From the NCBI RefSeq assembly GCF_023195835.1, contig NZ_CP096200.1:496001-560000 (forward strand): a stretch of 64,000 nt of DNA, in the 5' to 3' direction. The notes beneath the pieces are model-generated. The model was not told where the DNA came from and did not search any database. It saw only the letters and a list, made by a program, of their open reading frames with translations. The position numbers were made by a program, and so were the translations under genes. This document shows, one piece after another, positions 1 through 9,857 of this stretch; position 1 is the stretch's first letter, and every line of letters starts with the position of its first letter. Source of the stretch: Vibrio sinaloensis (GTDB lineage: Bacteria; Pseudomonadota; Gammaproteobacteria; Enterobacterales; Vibrionaceae).

Positions 1-497
1 CATCATTGACAGAGTCGACTGTTGGCCTTGAAGACAGAGTAAACAGAACCATAGTGACATCACCAGTGACCGGCACGGTAAAAACGCTAAACGTCAATAC
101 AGTGGGCGGCGTAATTCAACCCGGGATGGATATTGTCGAGATTGTACCTAGCGAAGATACCTTACTGGTCGAGGCAAAAATTGCCCCGCAAGATATCGCC
201 TTTTTGCGCCCCGAACTGCACACCATCGTTAAATTCAGCGCCTATGACTTTACCAAATATGGTGGCCTAGAGGGGACTTTGGAACATATCAGCGCCGATA
301 CCACTACCGATGAAGAGGGTAACAGTTTTTATTTGGTTCGAGTGCGAACCAAAGAGACCAGCTTAGATAAAGACAACTCGTTACCCATTATTCCGGGGAT
401 GACCGCCTCGGTGGACATCATTACTGGGAAACGCACTATTTTGGAATACCTGCTCAAACCGATTTTGAGCGCGCAGAACAACGCCCTGAAGGAGTAG
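1..497 (+). CDS. HlyD/LapC-type type I secretion membrane fusion protein, C-terminal part
   Basis: This is the C-terminal portion of a periplasmic adaptor of a type I secretion system, the protein that links an inner-membrane ABC exporter to a TolC-like outer-membrane channel. The frame is open through the left edge of the window, so the TTG at position 6 is not a real start. About 164 residues remain. They include the lipoyl/barrel-type stretch TGTVKTLNVNTVGGVIQPG, which is characteristic of HlyD C-terminal domains, followed by a beta-barrel and the membrane-proximal segment. The next three genes (LapG-, LapD- and LapB-like) make a LapC-type role in export of a large RTX adhesin likely. The adhesin itself is not in the window. 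The family call is firm; the LapC assignment rests on neighbours. Confidence 0.88.
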   Translation, partial: SLTESTVGLEDRVNRTIVTSPVTGTVKTLNVNTVGGVIQPGMDIVEIVPSEDTLLVEAKIAPQDIAFLRPELHTIVKFSAYDFTKYGGLEGTLEHISADTTTDEEGNSFYLVRVRTKETSLDKDNSLPIIPGMTASVDIITGKRTILEYLLKPILSAQNNALKE

Positions 498-537
498 GCA
501 TGGGTCAACACTTCGCTCAACACTCTAGGAAGCACGC

Positions 538-1218
538 TTGAAGGTGACGACCGTAGCCAAATGGCTGATTGCCTTGATGTTGCTGCTACTGGCCACCACA
601 ACCTCGTTTGCTCTTAACACCCAAGAGCAGCGCTGGGTTGACGCGGTCAGGAAAACCTATGGTTCTCGGGCAGCTCTTCGTGTCGAGACATGGCGTCGTG
701 AAATGTCTCAATACGCCTCTCTATCTGAGCGAGATAAGCTGACTAAGGTCAACAACTTCTTCAACCAACTCAATTTCGTCAATGATATCAACCTGTGGGG
801 TAAGAACGACTACTGGGCAACCCCACTTGAATTCTTAGGCAGTAACGCGGGCGATTGTGAAGACTTCACCATTGCCAAGTATTTTTCTCTGTTGGAGTTG
901 GGTGTCTCTGATACAAAGCTGCGCTTGGTTTACGTTAAGGCTATTGAACTCAATCAGTTCCATATGGTGCTGGCCTATTACTCCAAGCCCAGTGCCGAAC
1001 CGATTCTGTTGGACAACATTAATCCACAAATAAAACGGGCTTCAACTCGCCGAGATTTATTACCGATATACAGTTTCAACGGTAAAAACTTGTGGCTAAT
1101 GAAGTCTAAGCAAGGTCAACTCGCAGGTAAATCCTCAAGGCTCAGCCTATGGAACGATCTGCGAGCGCGCGAGCGATCGCTGCAACTAAACAAACCCATA
1201 GTCAATTATGATGAGTAG
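538..1218 (+). CDS. lapG: LapG-like periplasmic transglutaminase-like cysteine protease
   Basis: A bacterial transglutaminase-like cysteine peptidase (BTLCP) of 226 residues. In the known family it cuts the N-terminal retention domain of LapA-type adhesins in the periplasm, releasing cells from biofilm when LapD does not sequester it. A hydrophobic signal segment spans residues 8-26. The expected catalytic triad is visible: Cys107 in GDCEDF, His142 in QFHMVL and Asp159 in LLDNIN. The start is a TTG with AGGA about 8 bases upstream; a GTG two codons later is an alternative. An ATG at 500 opens a 13-codon frame that stops at 541 and overlaps this start. The gene sits six bases before the LapD-like gene, the usual lapG-lapD pairing. 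Confidence 0.92.
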   Translation: MKVTTVAKWLIALMLLLLATTTSFALNTQEQRWVDAVRKTYGSRAALRVETWRREMSQYASLSERDKLTKVNNFFNQLNFVNDINLWGKNDYWATPLEFLGSNAGDCEDFTIAKYFSLLELGVSDTKLRLVYVKAIELNQFHMVLAYYSKPSAEPILLDNINPQIKRASTRRDLLPIYSFNGKNLWLMKSKQGQLAGKSSRLSLWNDLRARERSLQLNKPIVNYDE

Positions 1219-1223
1219 GCAAT

Positions 1224-3134
1224 ATGACGTTATATAAACAACTTGTTGCGGGCATGATTGCGGTTATTTTGATGTTGTTGATTTCAGTGTTCATCATTGA
1301 ATTCAACACCACTCGCAATAACCTCATTCAGCAACAACAATCCGAGGTCAACAACACGATTAATACGGTGGGTTTGGCTCTGGCTCCTTATTTAGAAGAT
1401 AAAGACCAGGTCGCCGTTGAGTCGGTCATCAATGCACTGTTTGACGGTAGTAGTTATTCGATTGTGCGACTGATTTTTTTGGATACCGGAGATGAGATTC
1501 TTCGCTCCTACCCAGTCAAACCTATTGATGTACCTAAGTGGTTTACCGATCTCAACTTGTTTGAACGTGTCCATGATAGACGTGTGGTGACGAGTGGATG
1601 GATGCAACTCGCGGAAGTTGAAATCGTCAGTCATACTGGGGACGCCTACACCCAGTTGTGGCTTGCGTTTGAACGTCTGGTTATCGCGTTCTGCATCATC
1701 TTACTTATCGGTTTGTTTGCTATCTCGTTTATTCTAAAACGTGCGCTTCGTCCTTTGCAGCTGATCGTCAACAAGATGGAGCAAGTGGCACGCAATCAAT
1801 TTGGCGACCCGCTCCCTCGCCCAGCCACACAAGATTTGATTTACGTCGTCGATGGCATCAACAGCATGTCAGCACAGCTAGAAAAATCGTTTAAGGCGCA
1901 AGCCAAAGAGGCGCAGCAACTGCGCGAACGTGCGTACATCGATCCTGTTTCCCAACTGGGTAACCGAGCTTACTACATGAGTCAGTTGAACTCTTGGTTG
2001 GGTGAAGGTGGCATCGGTGGCGTCGCGATTCTAGAGGCCAGTTTCATTCGCGAGTTGTATGACGACAAAGGTTACGAAGCGGGCGATGGCATGGTGCGTG
2101 AGCTAGCCGATCACCTCAAAGTATCGCTTTCATCGCCAAACGTCACCTTAGCGCGTATCTCAACCGAGGAATTTGGTTTCATTCTACCCAATGTTGACGA
2201 CTCTGAGCTTAAGTTGGTGGCTGAAAGCATCATGACCTATGTGCAGGATGTGAATGCAGACCCAACCGGCATGGCCTCATCGAATGTGTCTTTGGGTGTG
2301 GTGTACAACAAAGCCTCGACCAGTTCTAGCGAGCTTCTGACTATGCTCGATAACGCGCTGGCCACGGCGAAATCCAACCCAGATCTCAATTACGGCTTTG
2401 TCACAGGTGAGCACTCAGACAGCCTAATGGGTAAACAGCAATGGAAACACTTGGTTGAAGAAGCAATCAATAACGACTGGTTTGCTTTCCGCTTTCAAGC
2501 AGCCAACGACAGTTGGGGTAAAACCTATCATCGTGAAGTGTTCTCTGCGATTGAAAAAGGGGGTGAGCGCTACAGTGCAAACCAATACCTGTTTGCCCTC
2601 GAGCAGCTTAATGCCAGCCACTTGTTTGATGAGTATGTGATCGAAGCGATTGTAAAAAGATTGGAAGCGGGTGAGTTCGACCAGCCAGTCGCGATCAACA
2701 TTGCACAAAGCAGTATCTCGCAACCAAGTTTCATCCGCTGGGTGACGCAACTTCTAGGTAAACACTCTCAAGTTGCCTCACTGCTGCATTTCGAGATCCC
2801 GGAAAACTGCTTTATCAACTCACCGCACCACACTGCTCTGTTCTGTAACGCGGTGCGCAACGCTGGCGCAGACTTTGGTGTGGACAACTACGGACGTAAC
2901 TTCCAATCACTGGATTACATCAACGAGTTCCGCCCTGCGTATGTGAAGCTTGATTATCTTTACACCCATCATCTAGATGACGAGAAGCAAAAGTTCACGC
3001 TAACCTCGATTTCGCGAACGGCGCACAACTTGGGGATTAAAACCATCGCATCTCGAGTAGAAACGCAAACTCAGCTTGATTTCCTAGCTGAACACTTTAT
3101 TGAAGTCTTCCAAGGCTTCATCGTAGATAAATAA
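1224..3134 (+). CDS. lapD: LapD-like inner-membrane c-di-GMP receptor with degenerate GGDEF and EAL domains
   Basis: A 636-residue membrane protein with a first TM helix (about 7-27), a periplasmic LapD/MoxY-type domain (about 28-145), a second TM helix (about 150-170), HAMP, GGDEF and EAL domains. Both output domains look catalytically dead. The GGDEF signature reads STEEF, the EAL motif region reads REVF, and the DDFG motif is replaced by DNYG. This pattern matches LapD, which binds c-di-GMP through its EAL domain and then captures the protease LapG in the periplasm, keeping the adhesin on the surface. The periplasmic output segment contains the SGWMQLAEVEI stretch typical of the family. 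It follows the LapG-like gene by six bases and precedes the exporter ATPase by 17. Confidence 0.92.
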   Translation: MTLYKQLVAGMIAVILMLLISVFIIEFNTTRNNLIQQQQSEVNNTINTVGLALAPYLEDKDQVAVESVINALFDGSSYSIVRLIFLDTGDEILRSYPVKPIDVPKWFTDLNLFERVHDRRVVTSGWMQLAEVEIVSHTGDAYTQLWLAFERLVIAFCIILLIGLFAISFILKRALRPLQLIVNKMEQVARNQFGDPLPRPATQDLIYVVDGINSMSAQLEKSFKAQAKEAQQLRERAYIDPVSQLGNRAYYMSQLNSWLGEGGIGGVAILEASFIRELYDDKGYEAGDGMVRELADHLKVSLSSPNVTLARISTEEFGFILPNVDDSELKLVAESIMTYVQDVNADPTGMASSNVSLGVVYNKASTSSSELLTMLDNALATAKSNPDLNYGFVTGEHSDSLMGKQQWKHLVEEAINNDWFAFRFQAANDSWGKTYHREVFSAIEKGGERYSANQYLFALEQLNASHLFDEYVIEAIVKRLEAGEFDQPVAINIAQSSISQPSFIRWVTQLLGKHSQVASLLHFEIPENCFINSPHHTALFCNAVRNAGADFGVDNYGRNFQSLDYINEFRPAYVKLDYLYTHHLDDEKQKFTLTSISRTAHNLGIKTIASRVETQTQLDFLAEHFIEVFQGFIVDK

Positions 3135-3151
3135 TCATCAAAAGGTATAGC

Positions 3152-5266
3152 ATGCAGGATCCGCTATTAAATTCTCTTATCTACGTCAGTCGATACTACG
3201 GATTAGCTAATTCTCCAGAGGCATTGATCAACGGTTTGCCATTATCAGATGGCAAACTGACACCTTTCCTCTTCCCACGCTCAGCAGAGCGAGCAGGGCT
3301 GGTTGCCAAAGAGAACCGCGCTGCATTGAATGAAATCTCGCAACTGGTTTTGCCAGTAGTGCTGATTTTAAAAAGCGGCGATGCTTGTGTTCTTAACAGT
3401 ATCAATGCAGATCAAACCGAAGCCGAGATAGTAACTGGCGAGTCTGGCTTAGTGCCCATCTCCATTTCACTTGAAGAGCTAAACCAGCTCTACATCGGTC
3501 GCTACTTCTTGGTGAAAAAACAGTTCCGCTACGATGAGCGCTCACCAGAAGTGTTAAAAACTCGCGATGGTCACTGGTTTTGGGGAACCATTTGGCAATC
3601 AAAGAAGATTTATCGTGACGTACTTATCGCTTCGATTTTGATCAACTTGTTCGCCATCGCTGCGCCGATGTTTACCCGTTTGGTCTACGACAAAGTCGTA
3701 CCAAATCTAGCGTTTGAAACGCTGTGGGTACTGGCCAGTGGTATTTTCGTTATTTTCCTGTTTGATTTGACCTTAAAGTTACTGCGCAGCTACTTCATCG
3801 ACGTGGCGGGAAAAAAATCAGATATTCTGATTTCGTCAAAGCTGTTTAGTAAGGTGATGGGGATTCGAATGGAGGCGCGCCCTGCCTCGGTGGGTGCTTT
3901 CGCTCGCCACTTGCAAGAGTTTGAGTCGATTCGAGAGTTCTTCACCTCGGCAACCATTGGCTCGTTAATCGACCTTCCGTTCGCCATTTTATTCTTGTTG
4001 TTGATTTGGCTAATGGCGGGCAATCTGGTGCTTGTGCCGATCGCTGGCGTGCTAATTTTGGTGATTTACTCACTACTGATTCAAGGCCCCTTACGTAAAA
4101 CGATTGAAGAAGGGTCTCGATTAGCCTCGCAGAAATACGCCAACCTCATCGAAAGTCTGGCAGGTTTGGAAACCGTCAAACTGTTTGGTGCGCAAAGCCA
4201 ATTCCAATTCCGTTGGGAAGAAGCCGTCGCCCATATGTCGAACTGGAACATTAAGAGCCGCCGCATTACCGATGGTATTCAAAACACCGCCGGTTTTGTT
4301 CAGCAAGCCTCTAACGTTGGTATGATTATTCTCGGCGTCTACCTTATTGCCGAAGGTGACTTAACCATGGGGGGCTTGATTGCAGCGACCATGCTCAGCG
4401 GGCGCGCGATTGGCCCTATGGTTCAACTGTCGCTGCTCTCGACTCGCTACAACCAAGCCAAATCCTCAATGAGCATCATTGAACAAGTTATGTCGATGCC
4501 CGATGAGCAAGAAGTAGGAAAACGCTACATCCATCGCCCGATAGTGCACGGTAAAATTGAACTGGATAAAGTCACCTTCCACTACCCTGACTCGCCTATC
4601 GCTTCGATTCGCGATCTGAGCCTAACCATCAATCCAGGTGAGAAAGTGGCGATCATCGGTCGCATTGGTTCGGGTAAAACCACTCTCGAGCGCTTAATCA
4701 TGGGTCTATACAAGCCGACTGAAGGGCATGTGCGCATTGATGATACCGATATCGACCAACTCCATCATATCGACATTCGACGTAATATTGGCTGTGTACC
4801 ACAAGATAGTCAGCTGTTTTATGGCACGATTCGCGACAATATTACCCTAGGTCGTCCTCTGGCAGACGACCGCGACGTGATTGATGCAGCTAACCGTGCT
4901 GGGGTAACCGTGTTTACTCAGCAAGATCCCGCGGGCCTTGAACGTCAGGTCGGCGAAGGTGGCTTACTGCTGTCGGGGGGACAACGTCAAGCGGTGACCA
5001 TCGCTCGCGCACTGCTTGGGCGCCCACCAGTGCTGCTGCTTGATGAACCCACCAGCGCGATGGATAACCGCTCAGAAATGCACATTAAGCAGCAGTTAGC
5101 TCAGTTAAAATCGACGGAAACCTTAATCTTGATCACCCACAAGACCTCAATGCTGGATGTGGTTGACCGCGTGATTGTGATGGAAAAAGGTTGTGTGATT
5201 GCCGATGGACCAAAATCGGAAGTATTGAACAACCTCAAGCAAGGTAAGGTACGCGCCGTCAACTAG
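3152..5266 (+). CDS. lapB: LapB-like type I secretion ABC transporter (permease-ATPase fusion)
   Basis: A 704-residue exporter of the HlyB/LapB class that would power secretion of a large repeat adhesin through the HlyD-type adaptor encoded upstream. The N-terminal 130 residues form a C39-peptidase-like domain with no cysteine at the catalytic position (LIYVSRYYG), as in transporters that bind but do not cleave their substrate. Six TM helices follow (about 150-430), then an ABC domain with Walker A GRIGSGKT near residue 503, signature LSGGQRQ near 608 and Walker B LLLLDEP near 629. The gene closes the operon and is followed by a strong hairpin terminator. Confidence 0.93.
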   Translation: MQDPLLNSLIYVSRYYGLANSPEALINGLPLSDGKLTPFLFPRSAERAGLVAKENRAALNEISQLVLPVVLILKSGDACVLNSINADQTEAEIVTGESGLVPISISLEELNQLYIGRYFLVKKQFRYDERSPEVLKTRDGHWFWGTIWQSKKIYRDVLIASILINLFAIAAPMFTRLVYDKVVPNLAFETLWVLASGIFVIFLFDLTLKLLRSYFIDVAGKKSDILISSKLFSKVMGIRMEARPASVGAFARHLQEFESIREFFTSATIGSLIDLPFAILFLLLIWLMAGNLVLVPIAGVLILVIYSLLIQGPLRKTIEEGSRLASQKYANLIESLAGLETVKLFGAQSQFQFRWEEAVAHMSNWNIKSRRITDGIQNTAGFVQQASNVGMIILGVYLIAEGDLTMGGLIAATMLSGRAIGPMVQLSLLSTRYNQAKSSMSIIEQVMSMPDEQEVGKRYIHRPIVHGKIELDKVTFHYPDSPIASIRDLSLTINPGEKVAIIGRIGSGKTTLERLIMGLYKPTEGHVRIDDTDIDQLHHIDIRRNIGCVPQDSQLFYGTIRDNITLGRPLADDRDVIDAANRAGVTVFTQQDPAGLERQVGEGGLLLSGGQRQAVTIARALLGRPPVLLLDEPTSAMDNRSEMHIKQQLAQLKSTETLILITHKTSMLDVVDRVIVMEKGCVIADGPKSEVLNNLKQGKVRAVN

Positions 5267-5297
5267 GGCCATTAAGCTAAACGAATCACGCAAAACA

Positions 5298-5331
5298 AAA
5301 AAGCCATCTTAGTTACCTAAGATGGCTTTTT
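5298..5331. terminator. Bidirectional terminator between lapB-like gene and chitinase
   Basis: A perfect 12-bp stem (AAGCCATCTTAG at 5301-5312 against 5317-5328) with a TTAC loop, flanked by an A-run on the left and a T-run on the right. It can end both converging transcripts. Confidence 0.9.
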
Positions 5332-5348
5332 GCTTATAATCGGCAAGT

Positions 5349-7892
5349 CTAGTTAGTTGCACACTCGGCTAGGCCGACTTCTTTCCAAACGCCCCATGGA
5401 CCAGACTGAGTTGGATCGTCCCCTTGAGTCCACCATTTGGCTTCCCATACTTTGTCAGCCCAAGCGACTTGCTGACCGCCTGTGTACACGCTAGACGCAT
5501 CCCACAAGTTGTCACATAGCTCTCCACCACTAGACGCTTTGGTAACCACGACTGTCGCTTCTGCCGTATCTGCCTCTTGACCATCACTGACGACGACACT
5601 AAACGCAAGTGGCGTATCTTGAGCATATTCAGCCGCCACGAAACTGACTGTCGCGCCATCGACAGTAGCATCAAGTCCGGCAGGAATAGTCCAATTGAAG
5701 GTCAGTGTATCTTGGTCAGCATCGCTTGACGATGAAGCATCAACCACCACGACATCGCCAGCATTGACTTGAGTTGGAGCACTGATTTTCGCCACTGGTG
5801 CTTGATTAACCGGCGGCAAATCTTTTGGATTGACCGTTATAACCACTGTATCTGAAGAGGTTGCCCCTTCATTATCGGTCACCGTCACTTTGAGACTGTA
5901 TTGTTGTGACGCCGTCACCTCTGCTACTGTGAAGCTCGCTTGCGCCGTATTGGCACCTGTTAAGCTCACCGCTTGACCAGAGAGCTGACTCCACTGATAA
6001 CTGACAATGTTACCGTCGCTATCTTTCGAACCGCTTGCATCTAAGCTGACCGACGCAGGACCAACAACGCTCTGATCGGCTCCAGCACTTGCAATAGGCG
6101 CTTTATTGACTGGGGTGCCTGTACCACCAGCAAGCCCTTCATGCATCGCATTGAGGATGTCACCATTATCAGCATCGATTTCCCACGAGAATAGACCCGC
6201 TAAGCCCAAATCACGTACATACGCACCTTTAGCTTTCACTGAGCGATCATCATCGAAAGTGATCAACTGACCTGAGGTTGGGTTCCAAACCCATGGTGCC
6301 TGCGCTTGCTCATCATAACCATACTGGAAGCCGTTGATACCGGTATGATCAGGCCCTAACATAAATGACTTAATACCTTTATAGTCAATCACGCCATCTT
6401 CCCATACACCTTGAGCTGTTGAGCCTTTCAGCTTACCGTTACCTACCCCTGTCATCGGGTCGGTGGGATCAGACAGTGAACTCGGCAACACACCTTCCCA
6501 TCCACGTCCATACATAGCCGCACCTAATACCAGCTTGCTGGCCGGTACACCCTGCGCTAGCAGTAATTGAATACCGTTATCTGAGGTATAGGCCGGTCCT
6601 TTGTACGGTTCACCATTTTCATCAACACCGGTACCATCACATTGCCCAGCACGCATAAAGTTACCGCAGTACAAGGCAGTTTGATGACCCAAGACATTGT
6701 TCCAACCGCCGTAGAAGTCGTAAGTCATGGCAAAGATATAATCCATGTACTGAACCGCGTCGGCATAGTCGACATCTTCAATTTTGTCGTGGCCCACCCC
6801 AATAGCCGATGTGAGCTCATAAGTGCGACCAGTATCGGCCTCTAACTCATCTAGCATGGCGCGCAGTTCTCGCATCAGCGCAACATAAGCAGGACCATCA
6901 TTAACGGGATCGCCTCGGTCCGCTGCAGCGCCGCCTCCACCAGGGAATTCCCAGTCAATATCTACACCATCATAGAACTTCCATGTGGTTAAGAATCGCT
7001 TCACTGACGCAACAAAAGTGTCTCGATTGGCCTTGGTAGTAAAATCGAAAAACGGATCAGAAAGCGTCCAACCACCAATCGATGGGATAATTTTCAAGTC
7101 AGGGTTACGCTGTTTCAATGCCATTAACATCGCGTAATTGCCTTTAATCGGCGAGCTAAATTCGTGGCCAGCTTGAGGGAAGCTCTTCTGGTACGCGGCC
7201 CACGGATCGTGAATCACGACTTCATAATCCGGTACCCCCTGACAGGCTGTCACCAATGCGTTATAGCTATTACCACCCACAGATTTAACCGATTCGTTGG
7301 GGCCACAGATAGGAATAAAGCCGTACAGAATATGGGTTAGATTATCAGCGGGAAGGTTATCGACAGTGTATTCTCGGCCGTAAATCCCCCACTCGACAAA
7401 GTAAGTGCCTACTACTGTGTTTGGGTCGGTGTTGTAGGATTTGTTGTTAGGGTCAATGTTCATCGCCAGCGGTGCTAAATGAGCGCCATCGGTATCGGCC
7501 ACAACAATTTCAACCGGCGAACTTGCACTACAACCACTGCTATCACAAGCTTCGATGGTCATTTGATAGCGCCCACCTTTGTCGTATTGGAAGTTTGCGG
7601 TTGTTTGACTGCCAGTGATCGGCCCAGTTGCCACTTGAACGCCGTCAAAGTAGACCTTATAAGTGTCGCCGCTGGTACCACTCCACTGATTAAACTTAAC
7701 GCTAATCTCAGCTTGCTCATGATATTTGACCATCTGGTTGTAACCAGCGGTTGTCTCCATCGCCAACTCAATCTTAGAAAACTGAAGATTGTTCGATCCA
7801 TAAACATCAACACTCGGTGCCGCAGGGGCGGCAAGCGCTGTACCGGACATCGCCAAAGCGATACTCGCAGCACACATGGTTATACGATTCAT
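5349..7892 (-). CDS. chiA: Secreted GH18 chitinase (ChiA type) with PKD-like domains and C-terminal chitin-binding module
   Basis: An 847-residue exochitinase-type enzyme that degrades chitin outside the cell. The chosen start is the ATG at 7892, which gives a clean signal peptide (MNRITMCAASIALAMSGTALA) and has a purine-rich GAGAG stretch upstream; two upstream in-frame ATGs exist. Order of domains: ChitinaseA_N Ig-like domain (about 25-130), GH18 catalytic barrel (about 145-580) with SIGGWTLSDPF and DGVDIDWEF, two PKD/cadherin-like domains (about 590-780), and a short CBM5/12-type module rich in Trp at the end. The catalytic Glu of DxxDxDxE falls near residue 315, as in Serratia ChiA. It is transcribed towards lapB and is monocistronic. 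The NagB gene elsewhere in the window would act on the resulting GlcNAc. Confidence 0.96.
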   Translation of the reverse strand: MNRITMCAASIALAMSGTALAAPAAPSVDVYGSNNLQFSKIELAMETTAGYNQMVKYHEQAEISVKFNQWSGTSGDTYKVYFDGVQVATGPITGSQTTANFQYDKGGRYQMTIEACDSSGCSASSPVEIVVADTDGAHLAPLAMNIDPNNKSYNTDPNTVVGTYFVEWGIYGREYTVDNLPADNLTHILYGFIPICGPNESVKSVGGNSYNALVTACQGVPDYEVVIHDPWAAYQKSFPQAGHEFSSPIKGNYAMLMALKQRNPDLKIIPSIGGWTLSDPFFDFTTKANRDTFVASVKRFLTTWKFYDGVDIDWEFPGGGGAAADRGDPVNDGPAYVALMRELRAMLDELEADTGRTYELTSAIGVGHDKIEDVDYADAVQYMDYIFAMTYDFYGGWNNVLGHQTALYCGNFMRAGQCDGTGVDENGEPYKGPAYTSDNGIQLLLAQGVPASKLVLGAAMYGRGWEGVLPSSLSDPTDPMTGVGNGKLKGSTAQGVWEDGVIDYKGIKSFMLGPDHTGINGFQYGYDEQAQAPWVWNPTSGQLITFDDDRSVKAKGAYVRDLGLAGLFSWEIDADNGDILNAMHEGLAGGTGTPVNKAPIASAGADQSVVGPASVSLDASGSKDSDGNIVSYQWSQLSGQAVSLTGANTAQASFTVAEVTASQQYSLKVTVTDNEGATSSDTVVITVNPKDLPPVNQAPVAKISAPTQVNAGDVVVVDASSSSDADQDTLTFNWTIPAGLDATVDGATVSFVAAEYAQDTPLAFSVVVSDGQEADTAEATVVVTKASSGGELCDNLWDASSVYTGGQQVAWADKVWEAKWWTQGDDPTQSGPWGVWKEVGLAECATN

Positions 7893-8184
7893 AACTATTT
7901 CTCTCATTCCTTGTAGGTTTGCTTCAATTGTCAGAGTCATGTCTGTTCAATCGAAAGTGAAGAACATCCTATTCAGTATTTAAGAGACTTTATTTTCGAT
8001 GAAAAAAATAAAAACTAATTTCGAGTGATTACGGAGAAATTTATCGACATTATCAGTTTGTTACATGACAAGGTCGACATTGAGTCAAGATCTTGAAAAA
8101 TAGCAAGAGTTAGAATTAAACGCGATATTTAACTTAAAAGTCAGAATTTGGAACTGACTTCAATTTAATATGCAACATAGAAAA
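7893..8184. other. AT-rich intergenic region upstream of the chitinase
   Basis: About 290 bases of AT-rich sequence between the chitinase start and the tnaA terminator. It must hold the chitinase promoter on the minus strand. I see no confident -35/-10 pair or operator. Confidence 0.4.
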
Positions 8185-8212
8185 CTGCCGCGCTATTTTA
8201 AAAGTACGGCAG
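8185..8212 (-). terminator. Probable tnaA terminator
   Basis: An inverted repeat (CTGCCG at 8185-8190, CGGCAG at 8207-8212) with an internal TTTTAAAA palindrome; the minus strand continues into TTTT. It sits 34 bases after the tnaA stop. Modest stem length keeps confidence moderate. Confidence 0.5.
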
Positions 8213-8245
8213 GACAATCAATTTCAACACGATTGGTAATTAAAG

Positions 8246-9643
8246 CTATTTAGACTTAAAACGCGCCGTGAAATGACGCAACACTGGCGGCTCGTATTCG
8301 AAGGTAAGCCCTTTTAGCTCATGAGCACGCTCCTTAAGCGCAATGATCGCATCAGCAATATAGTCCATATGATCATTGGTATAGACGCGTCTTGGGATAG
8401 TCAAACGCATCAATTCCAACTCCGACGCCTTCTGTTCGCCGGTTTGCGGGTCGCGTCCCAACAGAAGTGAGCCAATCTCAACGGCGCGAATCCCGGCTTC
8501 AAGGTAGAGCGCATTACATAGCACTTGGGCTGGGAACTCATCCGCTGGGATATGAGGTAAGATTTTAGCGGCATCGACAAACACCGCATGTCCACCGGTT
8601 GGATACTGGATTGGGATTCCTCCCTCTCTCAATCGCTCACCCAGGTATTCAACTTGACTGATGCGGTAATGAAGAAAGTCTTCGTCAGCCCCTTCGTATA
8701 AACCTCTTGCCAGCGCTTCCATGTCTCGACCAGCCATACCGCCATAAGTCACAAATCCTTCCATCGGCACACAACGTGTTCTTACCGCTTGGAACAGCTC
8801 CTCATGATCGCGGATACAGCATAAGCCGCCAATGTTCACCATAGGATCTTTTTTGGCTGACATGGTTAGCATGTCGCCGTACTGATACATCTCGCGGATG
8901 ATTTCAAGAATCGACTTATCTTGATAACCCGCTTCACGCTGCTTGATGAAATAGGCGTTCTCACAATAACGCGCGGAGTCAATGACCACAGGAATGTCGT
9001 TTTTCACTGCGATTTCATACACCGCCCGCATGTTCGCCATCGAGACAGGTTGCCCACCAGAGCTATTACACGTCACTGTGGTAATGATCGCACAAATATT
9101 CTCTGCGCCATACGCCTCAATCGTCGATTGCAGCTTATCTAAGTCAAAATTGCCTTTCCAGTCATAGGGGGTTGTGGTGTCAAAGGCATGCTTGTCCACC
9201 ACATTAATCGCTTTGCCGCCATTGAGCTCGATATGTCCGGCTGTGGTGTCAAAGTGATAGTTTGAGATAAAGACTGGGTCTTTACCGCCGCGCACCGTTT
9301 TCATGCGCTCAATTAGCGCAGGGAAAAGAATTTGCTCCGCCCCGCGCCCCTGGTGAGCTGGAACCGTCAATTTATAGCCAAAGAAATGTTCAACCGCCGC
9401 ACACAGGTTGTAATAGTTGCGACTGCCTGCGTAAGACTCATCGCCCATCATGATCCCCGCCCATTGGTTGTCGCTCATGGCACCGGTGCCAGAGTCAGTC
9501 AATAGGTCGATATAAACATCGTCACTACGAAGTAAAAATGGGTTTAGACCCGCTTCTTCAAGCGCCACCACACGGTCGTCGTAAGTGGTCATCTTAATTG
9601 GCTCGACCATTTTAATGCGGAAAGGTTCTGGAATACGTTTCAT
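8246..9643 (-). CDS. tnaA: Tryptophanase (tryptophan indole-lyase)
   Basis: A 465-residue PLP enzyme that converts L-tryptophan to indole, pyruvate and ammonia in the cytoplasm. It aligns over its full length with known TnaA: the N-terminus [11 protein letters not shown], the glycine-rich [21 protein letters not shown], and the PLP-binding lysine region MSAKKD followed by MVNIGG are all present. The C-terminus ends with the LRHFTARF block typical of the family. No tnaB permease follows; the next gene downstream is the chitinase. About 110 bases upstream lies a candidate TnaC leader peptide, suggesting tryptophan-induced antitermination as in E. coli. Confidence 0.97.
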   Translation of the reverse strand: MKRIPEPFRIKMVEPIKMTTYDDRVVALEEAGLNPFLLRSDDVYIDLLTDSGTGAMSDNQWAGIMMGDESYAGSRNYYNLCAAVEHFFGYKLTVPAHQGRGAEQILFPALIERMKTVRGGKDPVFISNYHFDTTAGHIELNGGKAINVVDKHAFDTTTPYDWKGNFDLDKLQSTIEAYGAENICAIITTVTCNSSGGQPVSMANMRAVYEIAVKNDIPVVIDSARYCENAYFIKQREAGYQDKSILEIIREMYQYGDMLTMSAKKDPMVNIGGLCCIRDHEELFQAVRTRCVPMEGFVTYGGMAGRDMEALARGLYEGADEDFLHYRISQVEYLGERLREGGIPIQYPTGGHAVFVDAAKILPHIPADEFPAQVLCNALYLEAGIRAVEIGSLLLGRDPQTGEQKASELELMRLTIPRRVYTNDHMDYIADAIIALKERAHELKGLTFEYEPPVLRHFTARFKSK

Positions 9644-9755
9644 TGTTAATGTCCTATAAATAGAGTGATATTGCGCATCGAAAGCCGCGCAAAATTAAAA
9701 CTAAACTAGAGTTGTTTGGGCAGGTCGCCCATAGAGACGCAAAGCGCCTTAGACA

Positions 9756-9857
9756 TTAACTAAGAGAAGACTCTTTATTGAGAAGAGAGAGGGTGTAATC
9801 AATGTTGTACCATGGCGACAACACTAAACGGCTGTCTAGCAGAGCGGCGTTGGCCAT
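9756..9857 (-). CDS. tnaC: Candidate TnaC leader peptide of the tna operon
   Basis: A 33-codon frame with an excellent AGGAGG ribosome-binding site 8 bases before ATG 9857. It encodes a peptide with a single tryptophan in the motif SPWYNIDYT. This matches the W-F-N-I-D core of E. coli TnaC, where the Trp and Asp act in the ribosome exit tunnel to sense free tryptophan. E. coli TnaC ends in a critical Pro 12 residues after the Trp. Here there is no proline after the Trp and the peptide runs 17 residues beyond it, ending in Ser-TAA. An in-frame ATG seven codons upstream could lengthen it to 40 residues. The position directly before tnaA supports the call. Confidence 0.75.
   Translation of the reverse strand: MANAALLDSRLVLSPWYNIDYTLSLLNKESSLS

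Noticed and set aside
500..541. 13-codon ORF starting at ATG 500 between the HlyD-type and LapG-like genes
   Set aside because: No good ribosome-binding site of its own and it ends inside the LapG-like start region; probably chance.
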